Positions 42,497 to 49,507 of a stretch of 64,000 bases of DNA are shown here, piece after piece (positions within the stretch are counted from its first letter, which is position 1; each line of letters begins with the position of its first letter). The translations under genes and the position numbers were made by a program. Source of the stretch: an archaeon (GTDB lineage Archaea > Thermoproteota > Nitrososphaeria > Nitrososphaerales > UBA183); NCBI GenBank assembly GCA_021828185.1, contig JAKASI010000001.1:248001-312000 (forward strand). Direction: 5' to 3'. The notes beneath the pieces were generated by a model that made no database searches, was not told where the DNA came from, and was given only the letters and a program-made list of their open reading frames with translations.

Positions 42497-43307
42497 GATT
42501 TAGCAACACTCCTTCGTCGGGGTTGTATGCATAGTCAAAATTACATCCTGTCGTCCCGGGAGCTTCTCCGAAACAAACGCAGGGATTCGCCTCCCGATAT
42601 GATATGCCTATGATTGAATTGTTCACTGTAACTCCATGCGCTACCCACTGAGCTAGAACAGAATCGGTCATGTGAGGAAGCAGTGGCTCCTGATTTTCCA
42701 ACAGGACAATTTGCGAATTATATCCATTAACAACTCCGTTGTACTGGGCTGATTCGTTTGAGAAACGCTGCAGATTAATGTCGAAATTGTAACCCGGACC
42801 AGGGATAACCGCGTATGAAAGGAGTTCGCCTGCGGTTACGTGAGCACCCACATAAATCTTCGAATCGTTGAAATTCTGGTGGAAGAAAGTCACGTACCAC
42901 CCGTCGAACGGCTCGTGTCTAATGACATAATGCATGCCTCTATAAGTGTCTGTAGGATCTATGTATGTGACTGTCCCGTTGAATGGGGCAAATACCTGAA
43001 CTTTATCGCTTGTATTTTGAAGGCTGCCGATTGGGGTGGCATACATCTTCATAGAACTCAACGGCTCGCTGCTCCCATTGTAATCCACGCTGAAATAATC
43101 ATGCCCGGCACAGCTTCTGAATGGCGTAATGGATCCAATTTGGGATAGGTTCAAAAAATTGGCAACAATGATTTTATCCGTTGACAAAGGATTTGCTATC
43201 TGGTTACCTGCAACAGGATTCGAGTCTGCTTTAAGAGTCTGCACGGAAAATGGAAGAGTGAAAAAAACAACACCAACAAGAAGTGCAGCGAGAAACTTCT
43301 TCATCAT
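42489..43307 (-). CDS. Secreted M23 (LytM)-like protein, active site doubtful
   Basis: The 272-residue product has a signal peptide (about 1-27). Its core resembles LytM/M23 peptidases: HDYFSVDY, VFAPFNGTVTYIDPT, YVIRHEPFDGWYVTFFHQNF, GAHVTAGELLSYA. In active M23 enzymes the zinc ligands are H-x3-D and H-x-H. Here the spacings differ, so it may bind rather than cut. The C-terminal part contains a CVCF pair and further cysteines. Archaea lack murein, so the target could be a surface glycoprotein or pseudomurein-like polymer. The gene is AT-rich. Confidence 0.55.
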   Translation of the reverse strand: MMKKFLAALLVGVVFFTLPFSVQTLKADSNPVAGNQIANPLSTDKIIVANFLNLSQIGSITPFRSCAGHDYFSVDYNGSSEPLSSMKMYATPIGSLQNTSDKVQVFAPFNGTVTYIDPTDTYRGMHYVIRHEPFDGWYVTFFHQNFNDSKIYVGAHVTAGELLSYAVIPGPGYNFDINLQRFSNESAQYNGVVNGYNSQIVLLENQEPLLPHMTDSVLAQWVAHGVTVNNSIIGISYREANPCVCFGEAPGTTGCNFDYAYNPDEGVLLNRG

Positions 43308-43355
43308 TCTATTACCAACCGATCGGCTATTAATTATACATTTTCGGGTACAAGG

Positions 43356-43787
43356 TTACCGTTCTGAAGTGGGTCTGCCCAGGTACGCCATCGCGTAGTC
43401 GAAGAAGTTCTCTTTCCTCAGCCCGCACGTCACCCTGATGCTCATCAGGACGGCGTGGGCGTGGGCTCCCTCTTCGGACTGGTCCCCATACGTGATCTTC
43501 CTGATGACGACGCTGGACCTCAGCGCCCTCTCGGCCGAGTTGTTGTTCCAGCCGACTCCGTCCTGCTCAAGGGAAGTGAAGAGCATCCCCCTCTCCCTCC
43601 TCAGCCGCTTGAGGAGCCTGGCACAGTTCCTCTCCCTGGCAGAGGAGTACGACGAGACGAGCGCCTCCACCCTCGCCTCGAACCTGGTCTTCGCGACCGG
43701 CCTCTCACCGCGGCCCTGCGCCTCGGCCATCCTTATCGCGTCCCTGAGCATCCTCCGGAGCTTCTTCCGGAAGGGGAGGATGACTTA
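43356..43787 (-). mobile_element. IS66-family transposase remnant (C-terminal part)
   Basis: About 144 codons remain before an upstream stop. They end with GVGWNNNSAERALRSSVVIRK and a C-terminal GLRKENFFDYAMAYL, matching the last part of IS66-type transposases, where the catalytic Glu lies in NNxAERALR. The N-terminal zinc finger and the first catalytic Asp residues are missing. No terminal inverted repeats were found by eye. It marks the right edge of the AT-rich island but is itself GC-rich like the host. Confidence 0.7.
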
Positions 43788-43859
43788 ATCCTCTCCCGCG
43801 GGGTCAGGCATCGCTCTCACCCGAATAATTCGGGTACTGATTTAACACGGTATAGGAGG

Positions 43860-43955
43860 CGGCGACGGTCGGACTCGAACCGACGACCAATAGGTTAACA
43901 GCCTACTGCTCTACCACGCTGCCCAGTCGCCTGTCGACTTCTGAGCTACGTCGCC
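43860..43955 (-). tRNA. tRNA-Asn(GTT) with an intron in the D-loop
   Basis: The acceptor GGCGACG pairs with CGTCGCC, followed by G73. The anticodon arm GTAGG-CTGTTAA-CCTAT gives GTT, and the T-arm GTCGG-TTCGAGT-CCGAC is standard. The D-arm GCTC...GAGC closes a 31-base loop instead of about 9. Removing 22 bases (43919-43940) gives a normal D-loop AGCGTGGTA. The inserted bases form a hairpin (AGTCG-ACAGG-CGACT), as expected at a bulge-helix-bulge splice site. The mature tRNA has 74 bases. Confidence 0.9.
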
Positions 43956-44024
43956 GCATTTCGATGGGCAAATGGGTGGGCTCAAAAACGTTGTTTAAGG
44001 TCTCATGGGGGTCGAACGTGACAC

Positions 44025-44480
44025 ATGGCTTCCCGCCCCACTGACAATGACAAGAAGGACATCGAGGAGACCATCCGTGCGTTCTTCGAAGCCGGGAAGA
44101 ACAAGGACCTCACCGCCCTGGCGAGCTTCCACGCGTCTCGCGACCAATTCACGAAGTTCGATGAAAACCCGCCGTTCACCCGCCAGAACTCTGAGGAAGC
44201 TTTCGTGTACGAACAGGCCGCCTTCGCCAACATCTCAGACTACAGTTACTCCATCGAAGAGCTACGCGTTGACCTTCTTGAGGACGCCGCTGTGGCCACC
44301 TTCTACCTGGCCTATTCAGGCATGTTTGTCAACGACTATTCCTTCGAAGGGTCGCCGGTGCGGGGGAGGGCCAGGGTGACGATGGTCCTTGCGAGGACGC
44401 CCAGCGGGTGGAAGATGGTCCACGAGCACTTCAGTCGGCCGGGTCTTCCACCTCAGAGACTCCCAGAGAATTCAACCTGA
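44025..44480 (+). CDS. SnoaL/NTF2-like protein
   Basis: The 151-residue product has the cone-shaped NTF2 pattern: an N-terminal helix with IEETIRAFFEAGKNKDLTALASF, beta strands in the middle and GRARVTMVLARTPSGWKMVHEHFS at the end, typical of DUF4440/SnoaL-3. Members bind small hydrophobic ligands, and some are enzymes. No partner is evident. It starts at ATG 44025, about 70 bases from the divergent tRNA-Asn. The interval 44481-44670 after it shows no gene. Confidence 0.75.
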   Translation: MASRPTDNDKKDIEETIRAFFEAGKNKDLTALASFHASRDQFTKFDENPPFTRQNSEEAFVYEQAAFANISDYSYSIEELRVDLLEDAAVATFYLAYSGMFVNDYSFEGSPVRGRARVTMVLARTPSGWKMVHEHFSRPGLPPQRLPENST

Positions 44481-44670
44481 CCCCCCGTGATCGCCAGTCC
44501 TACCACCTGCCGCGCCACCAGCGGCGCAGCGAGAGGGCGACCACGGCGACCCTGAACCATCGAGCGCGGAACCATTCCCGAGTCTGCGTCGGCTGGAGCC
44601 CACTTGTCAACGCTCGTCCATGGCTTGCTCACTCCAAACTAGTCTTGAGGTGAATCCTAGCGGATTCGCG

Positions 44671-44810
44671 TGGGCCCGGGGCGATTTGAACGCCCGACCA
44701 CGCCCGCCAGCCCTTGCTGGTACCGGTGTCTCCGGCCGCCGTATGAGCCGGTTGCTATGGTCGGTCATCTCTAACCGAACTGCTCGCAGTCAGCTCTGAG
44801 CTACGGGCCC
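44671..44810 (-). tRNA. tRNA with anticodon CAT (Ile2 or elongator Met) interrupted by four introns
   Basis: The acceptor GGGCCCG pairs with CGGGCCC, followed by A. The T-arm is GGGCG-TTCAAAT-CGCCC. A normal cloverleaf appears only after removing four pieces: 16 bases in the D-loop (44780-44795), 14 in the D-stem at about 24/25 (44755-44768), 14 at the canonical 37/38 site (44728-44741) and 21 in the variable loop (44701-44721). The result is 75 bases with D-stem GCTC/GAGC and anticodon arm ACCGG-CTCATAA-CCGGT. The GGGCCCG start resembles archaeal tRNA-Ile, so tRNA-Ile2(CAT), with a modified C34, is more likely than Met. Exact splice points may shift by a few bases. Confidence 0.85.
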
Positions 44811-44854
44811 ACTTTCGCGGCTCCTATACTGCTGCCTTTAAGTTCCCCGACCAA

Positions 44855-44865
44855 ACCTAAATAGC
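44855..44865 (+). promoter_or_regulatory. TATA-like box of the SUI1 gene
   Basis: The sequence acctaaatagc is centred about 34 bases before the GTG at 44894, giving a leader of only a few bases. Confidence 0.45.
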
Positions 44866-44893
44866 CCCCAGAATTAGTCAGAATCCAGTCGCA

Positions 44894-45190
44894 GTGAGCA
44901 AGGACCAAGACGAAGGATTCGAGGATATTCTCGCAGAACTCGACCGTGAAGAAGCCCGCGTGAAGATAAGGATGGAGATGAGGCGCTTCGGGAAGCCGAC
45001 GACGGTCATCGAGGGGATCAAGATGAGCGACAAGGACCTGCACGAGCTGAACTCCAAGATGAAGCGCGCCCTCGCGACCGGGGGGACCGTGAAGGACGGC
45101 ATAATGATCCTGCAAGGCGACCACAGGGAGAGCGCGGCCAAAATGCTGAAGGAGAACGGGTTCTCCGAGGGCGCCATAGAAATAATCTAG
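44894..45190 (+). CDS. Translation initiation factor aIF1 (SUI1)
   Basis: The 98-residue product ends with the SUI1 fold: RRFGKPTTVIEGIKMSD, then LATGGTVKDGIMILQGDHRESAAKMLKENGF. It helps start-codon choice on the small ribosomal subunit. The start is a GTG at 44894. It lies alone between the multi-intron tRNA and the complex I operon. Confidence 0.92.
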   Translation: MSKDQDEGFEDILAELDREEARVKIRMEMRRFGKPTTVIEGIKMSDKDLHELNSKMKRALATGGTVKDGIMILQGDHRESAAKMLKENGFSEGAIEII

Positions 45191-45234
45191 CTAGGAATTT
45201 TCGACCCCGTCTCAACTGTCTCAAACCCATTCAA

Positions 45235-45245
45235 ACTTTTAAAGG
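45235..45245 (+). promoter_or_regulatory. TATA box of the complex I operon
   Basis: The sequence aacttttaaag is centred about 39 bases before the ATG of nuoH, implying a leader of roughly 10-13 bases. No other strong box appears before nuoN, so the H-I-J-K-M-L-M-N genes may share this promoter. Confidence 0.5.
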
Positions 45246-45278
45246 CTAATCCGGGGCGCAGTCCGTCCAGTAGTCATC

Positions 45279-46448
45279 ATGTCGAAGCCGATTACGACTT
45301 TCGAGGGCTTCATCAGACGCATACTGACTATTCTGTTCTTCGTCGCTCTGCTGATGATCATCGCCATAGTCCCGATCTACTACCTCCTTGACGAGGCTTT
45401 CCATTTCCCGGTGGACTACCTGCGCCTCGCGATCAACCCCAACCTGGCCCTCGCCTATACTCAGACCATGCTATCCACAGAACCGTACAAGACGCTGTTC
45501 GCCCTGGCCGTCTTCCCCGGGTTCTCCTTCGTGGCCGTCTACGGCACCATATTCATGGGGTGGGTCGAGAGGAAGTTCACCGCCAAGATACAGCTGAGGA
45601 CAGGCCCGATGAACGCCGGGAAGGTCGAAGGGATCCTCCAGAACATAGCCGACTTCTTCAAGCTCGCCTTCAAGGAGCTGGTAATCCCCGAGGGGGTCGA
45701 CCGCGCCACCTTCCTCGCGGTGCCCGTCGCCCTCATGGCAGTGGCCGGGGCCCTCATCTCCCTGGTCCCCCTCTCTCCCACGACTTACATCGCAAATCCT
45801 TCGGTGGGAGCCGTCCTGGTCTTCGCCATACTCGGCTTCACCCCATTGATAGTCCTTCTGGCTGGGTGGGCGAGCAACAGCAAGTACCCGTTCCTCGGCG
45901 GGCTGAGGGCCCTTCACCAGCTCGTGGCCTATGAAATCCCCATGATCCTCTCGTTGGTGGGGGCCGTGGTCCTTGCCGGCTCCCTCAACCTGATGGACAT
46001 CGTCAACGCCCAGGCCGGGATCTGGTACATCGTCCCCGAGTTCCTGGCGGCCATAGTCTTCTACATAGGGGCCCTGGCCGAGTTGGAGCGCATACCGTTC
46101 GACCTCCCCGAAGCCGACAGCGAGCTTGTCGCCGGCTGGCAGACCGAGTATACGAGCATGCCCTTCGGGGTCTTCCAGCTAGCCAACTTCTCGAGGATGT
46201 ACATCATGGCCGGGCTGTTCACGACTTTCTTCCTGGGAGGGTGGCTCGGCCCAGGTCCAGTCCCGCCTGAGGTCTGGTTCATCGTGAAGACCACGATTGT
46301 GATGATCATGCTGATGCTGCCGCGCAGCATAATGCCGAGGCTTAGGATCGACATGCTCCTGAGGGCCGGCTGGGTCAAGCTGCTGGCGATCTCCTTCGCA
46401 AACATATTCCTGACGATGGTTATCGTCTCGCTGGGGTTGATTCACTAG
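45279..46448 (+). CDS. nuoH: NADH-quinone oxidoreductase-like complex I, subunit H
   Basis: The 389-residue membrane subunit has eight or more helices and the family motifs GWVERKFTAKIQLRTGPMNAGK, a QNIADFFKLAFKE amphipathic stretch and EIPMILSLVG. It forms part of the quinone channel joining the peripheral arm to the proton-pumping arm. The next gene starts right after its stop. NuoE, F and G are not in this window, so the electron donor may not be NADH. Confidence 0.95.
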   Translation: MSKPITTFEGFIRRILTILFFVALLMIIAIVPIYYLLDEAFHFPVDYLRLAINPNLALAYTQTMLSTEPYKTLFALAVFPGFSFVAVYGTIFMGWVERKFTAKIQLRTGPMNAGKVEGILQNIADFFKLAFKELVIPEGVDRATFLAVPVALMAVAGALISLVPLSPTTYIANPSVGAVLVFAILGFTPLIVLLAGWASNSKYPFLGGLRALHQLVAYEIPMILSLVGAVVLAGSLNLMDIVNAQAGIWYIVPEFLAAIVFYIGALAELERIPFDLPEADSELVAGWQTEYTSMPFGVFQLANFSRMYIMAGLFTTFFLGGWLGPGPVPPEVWFIVKTTIVMIMLMLPRSIMPRLRIDMLLRAGWVKLLAISFANIFLTMVIVSLGLIH

Positions 46449-48638
46449 ATGGGAACCTGGGCTTACATCAAGGGGGTCCTCGTCGCCACCTGGACCGGGA
46501 TGAGGCACCTCTTCCACCCCAGGATGACCCTCAGATACCCGGAACAGAAGCTCGACCTCGAGTACGCAGGGTATCCCACCTCTCCGAGGCGTCCCGCGGG
46601 CCTGCCGCCGGGTTACAAATACGACCCTCTCCAGGCGGTAGGCATTGCCGGGTTCAAGGGGCGGCACATACTCTACTTCGAAAGGTGCACCGGGTGCCAA
46701 CTCTGCGCCATCGCCTGCGACGGGGTCGCCGTGGCCATCGAGATGCAGAAGGTCTCCAAGGGGAGGCCGCAGAACAAGAAGGACGTCTGGCCTGCGGTCG
46801 ACTACGGCAGGTGCTTACCACCCTCCGCTCCAATCACAACGATCGCCGGAGTCAAGCCATTATCAGAAATTCGGGTAGGAGACAGGGTCCTTACTCACAC
46901 CGGCAGGTTCCGAAAGGTCACACGTCTGTTCGAAAGAAGGTATACTGGGAAGCTCTACACATTCAAGACTCGCGGGAACCCCGAACTCCTCACCACCACC
47001 GAGGATCACCCCATCCTTGTTCTTCGAGGGAGTGAAGTGAGCTGGTCTTTTGCCAATGAGATTGAAAGGGGAGACTTCCTTACCCGCCCGATTATCTCCG
47101 ATACACTCGCCAGTGGATTCCGATTGGACCCGGCCCTCTACCCAGCGGAGGCTGCTTCACGCACTTCCACCAGTCTCGTCTTGGCCCGCCCAACAGAGGG
47201 GCCACGAAACGGCATGCTGGTCTCCGAGGTGGTCAGCGTGGAAACCGCGAAGGTCGAAGACTTCCTTGTTCAGAACTTGGAAGTGGAAGAAGATAACAGC
47301 TACGTCGCAGCCAACCAGAGTGTTCACAACTGCGTGTTCTGCGGTCTTTGCATAGAGCCGGATACCGAAGTCGCCACAAATCCAGGACTGAAACAGATCA
47401 GCCAATTGGCGATAGGGGACTTTGTCCTGACGCACGCGGGCGAATACAAGCCCGTTACCAAGATCTGGGACATGACATACACCGGATTGTACTACAAGAT
47501 CCATGTGCTCGGCAAGCCCGAGCCGCTTCGGTGCACGGCGGACCATCCAATTGTCGCCGTATCAAGGCCTGTCTCCAATCGGAAGGACAGACGCCTCCTC
47601 AGGGTCACCACGCCATTGCTATTCCACAAGCCCGGGGAGCTCAAGGTAGGAGACTACCTCGTCAGCCCGATCGTTCGGAAGATAGTTCCGACGGTGAGAT
47701 ACGAGAAGGACGTCCCGATGTACAGAGGCGGGACACACATCGCACGGCTTTCTCTCGAAGCTTCTCCGGAGCTCTTCCGTCTTATTGGGTACTACTACGC
47801 TGAGGGATCGTGCGACGGCGACAGCAGAGTCGACTTTGACTTCGAAACCGAGGGGGAGACCCATGCAAAAGAGTGCGGTGCCCTGGTTGCGAAGTTCTTC
47901 GGAAAGGAATGCAAGATCAAGAAGAACGGGGAACACGGAATCAGGCTCGTTCTTGACTCCGCATTGGCAGAGGACTTCTTCTCACAATTCGGAAAGGGGG
48001 CACCGAACAAGAAGATGCCTGATTGGATCTTCTTCGCGGAACCAGAGAAACAAGCAGAACTCCTCAAGGGAGAGTGGCAAGGAGATGGATGCAAAGTCAG
48101 ACAGGCCCGTCAGAAATACCTCAATATCACAACTACCTCGAAGACGTTAGCGTTCCAGTTACAGGCCGTTTACGCAAGATTAGGAATCGTTTCCACAGTC
48201 GATACGGAGCACTCGCTCAACAGGCTCCGGAGCTATCACGTCAATGTCTTTGGGCGCTGGGCCATCAAGCTCGCCAAGATCTGGAACGTGGAATTCGACT
48301 ACAAGCCCTCCAGATATGCCGACAAGTTCCACATCGACGACAGGTATGTCTACATGCCGATAAGGAAGATCGAGTCCGAGGAAGTCAAGGACCACCGCGT
48401 GATGGATGTCACCGTAGAAGACAATCATACTTTCGCTCCACTCGGCCTGGCTACCTCCAACTGCGTCGACGCGTGCCCGTTTGACGCCCTCTACATGACC
48501 AACGACTATGAGCTGTCTGCCTATGACAAGATGGGGCTGAAGTACACCCCTGACATGCTCTCTGTCCCTCCGAAGCTGGAGGGGAAGAAGTACAAGGTCA
48601 AGCTGGACACCGAGACGGGAGAGGTCCGCTATGGCTGA
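46449..48638 (+). CDS. nuoI: Complex I subunit I (two [4Fe-4S] ferredoxin domain) containing two inteins
   Basis: The 729-residue precursor contains about 185 residues of NuoI. The first cluster motif is C80-TGC-QLC-AIAC90. The second should read CVFCGLCVDACPFDAL but is split twice. Intein 1 (residues 122-294) lies before its first cysteine. Six extein residues (CVFCGL) follow, then intein 2 (301-671) before its third cysteine, Cys672. Both inteins begin with Cys and are followed by Cys. NuoI cannot bind its second cluster until both are spliced out. The C-terminus overlaps nuoJ by 8 bases. The inserted DNA uses more AT-rich codons than the exteins. Confidence 0.95.
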   Translation: MGTWAYIKGVLVATWTGMRHLFHPRMTLRYPEQKLDLEYAGYPTSPRRPAGLPPGYKYDPLQAVGIAGFKGRHILYFERCTGCQLCAIACDGVAVAIEMQKVSKGRPQNKKDVWPAVDYGRCLPPSAPITTIAGVKPLSEIRVGDRVLTHTGRFRKVTRLFERRYTGKLYTFKTRGNPELLTTTEDHPILVLRGSEVSWSFANEIERGDFLTRPIISDTLASGFRLDPALYPAEAASRTSTSLVLARPTEGPRNGMLVSEVVSVETAKVEDFLVQNLEVEEDNSYVAANQSVHNCVFCGLCIEPDTEVATNPGLKQISQLAIGDFVLTHAGEYKPVTKIWDMTYTGLYYKIHVLGKPEPLRCTADHPIVAVSRPVSNRKDRRLLRVTTPLLFHKPGELKVGDYLVSPIVRKIVPTVRYEKDVPMYRGGTHIARLSLEASPELFRLIGYYYAEGSCDGDSRVDFDFETEGETHAKECGALVAKFFGKECKIKKNGEHGIRLVLDSALAEDFFSQFGKGAPNKKMPDWIFFAEPEKQAELLKGEWQGDGCKVRQARQKYLNITTTSKTLAFQLQAVYARLGIVSTVDTEHSLNRLRSYHVNVFGRWAIKLAKIWNVEFDYKPSRYADKFHIDDRYVYMPIRKIESEEVKDHRVMDVTVEDNHTFAPLGLATSNCVDACPFDALYMTNDYELSAYDKMGLKYTPDMLSVPPKLEGKKYKVKLDTETGEVRYG
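46812..47330 (+). mobile_element. Intein 1 in nuoI (mini-intein)
   Basis: The 173-residue element starts with Cys122. Splicing block A covers APITTIAGVKPLSEIRVGDRVLTH, block B is TTTEDHPILV (Thr and His present), block F is DFLVQNLEVEEDNSYVA and the end is SVHN before extein Cys295. His-Asn at the end is the normal pair for cyclisation. Only about 65 residues separate blocks B and F, too few for a LAGLIDADG domain, so it has lost or never had a homing endonuclease. Confidence 0.92.
47349..48461 (+). mobile_element. Intein 2 in nuoI (with LAGLIDADG endonuclease)
   Basis: The 371-residue element starts with Cys301. Block A includes EPDTEVATNPGLKQISQLAIGDFVLTH, and block B is CTADHPIVAV. The endonuclease domain has a first LAGLIDADG helix at LFRLIGYYYAEGS (about 442-454) and a second at LLKGEWQGDG (about 538-547), each with an acidic residue. 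Block F is VMDVTVEDNHTFAPLGLA, and the element ends Thr-Ser-Asn before Cys672. The usual penultimate His is replaced by Ser, which could slow the last splicing step. Confidence 0.92.
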
Positions 48639-49137
48639 CGTGGTCTTCCTGGCGATGATGGTCCTGACAGTGGGGAGCGCCATAGTCGCGCTGGAGGCGG
48701 AGGAAATAATCTATGGAGCCATCGGGCTGGCGGGCTCTCTGTTCGGTGTGGCCACCCTCTTCTTCCTCCTGGACGCCCCCTACGTCGCCGTCTTCCAGAT
48801 TGCAGTGTACATCGGCGCCGTCGCCGTCCTGATCCTCTTCACCGTGATGCTGGTCCGCCAGGAAAAGTGGGCAAAGGAAGTGCCCGCGAAGTCCCTCACC
48901 ATGCTCGCGGGGGCTCTGACCGGGCTCGCCGTCTTCGTCGCCCTGACCTTCGCCGTCCTGGCAACCAACCTTTCTCAGTTCACCAAGGTGGTCAACACCG
49001 CGACCTTCGTGGACATCGGAGATCTCATCTCGACAGGGGACTCGCCCATCCTGTTGGTCCTGGCGCTCGTGCTCGCCGCCTCGGTCGTCGGGGCGCTGAC
49101 GCTGTCCAAGGTCGAAAGGGAGGGCAAGGCGGAGTGA
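48631..49137 (+). CDS. nuoJ: Complex I subunit J
   Basis: The 168-residue membrane subunit has five helices and the typical AIYGAIGLAGSLFGVATLFFLLDAPYVAVFQIAVYIGAVAVLILF-like core (here starting EEIIYGAIGLAG), which includes the pi-bulge helix tied to proton coupling. It starts at ATG 48631 inside the end of nuoI and its stop overlaps the nuoK start. Confidence 0.93.
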   Translation: MADVVFLAMMVLTVGSAIVALEAEEIIYGAIGLAGSLFGVATLFFLLDAPYVAVFQIAVYIGAVAVLILFTVMLVRQEKWAKEVPAKSLTMLAGALTGLAVFVALTFAVLATNLSQFTKVVNTATFVDIGDLISTGDSPILLVLALVLAASVVGALTLSKVEREGKAE

Positions 49138-49451
49138 ACTCCCTATCCGACTTCGTCATCGTCTCAGCCATGCTCTTCGGTATCGGAATCTACGGTCTTG
49201 TGACGAAGAGGAATGCGCTGCGTCTGCTCTTCGCGGTGGAGATAATGATCAACGCTGCCAACCTGAACTTCGTCGCCTTCAACCAGTACCTCCCCTACAA
49301 GGCCGCGGCCAACGCCGCCGGGCAGACCTTCGTCCTCTTCTCAATCGCCCTGGCTGCAGCCGAGGCGGCGGTGATACTTGCGATTGTGGTTGTGGCCTAC
49401 AGGCTCCATCAGGACGTCGACGTGAGCGAGCTGAAATCGATGGAGGGATAG
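49134..49451 (+). CDS. nuoK: Complex I subunit K
   Basis: From a GTG at 49134 that overlaps the nuoJ stop (GTGA), the product has 105 residues and three helices. Glutamates lie in the membrane at FAVEIMINAANL and AAAEAAVILAIVV, the conserved proton-path residues of NuoK. Gene order and size are normal. Confidence 0.93.
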   Translation: MNSLSDFVIVSAMLFGIGIYGLVTKRNALRLLFAVEIMINAANLNFVAFNQYLPYKAAANAAGQTFVLFSIALAAAEAAVILAIVVVAYRLHQDVDVSELKSMEG

Positions 49452-49507
49452 TTGTGATAATAAGAACATGGTCGGAGACTAAAACAGGGCAATCGGAGTA
49501 GGCGCGA

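Noticed and set aside
42489..43307. Calling this an active murein endopeptidase.
   Set aside because: The zinc-ligand spacing does not match M23 and archaea lack murein, so only a fold-level call is kept.
44671..44810. Reading the CAT tRNA as a split or permuted tRNA.
   Set aside because: All segments are in normal order on one strand and close spaced, so introns explain it more simply.
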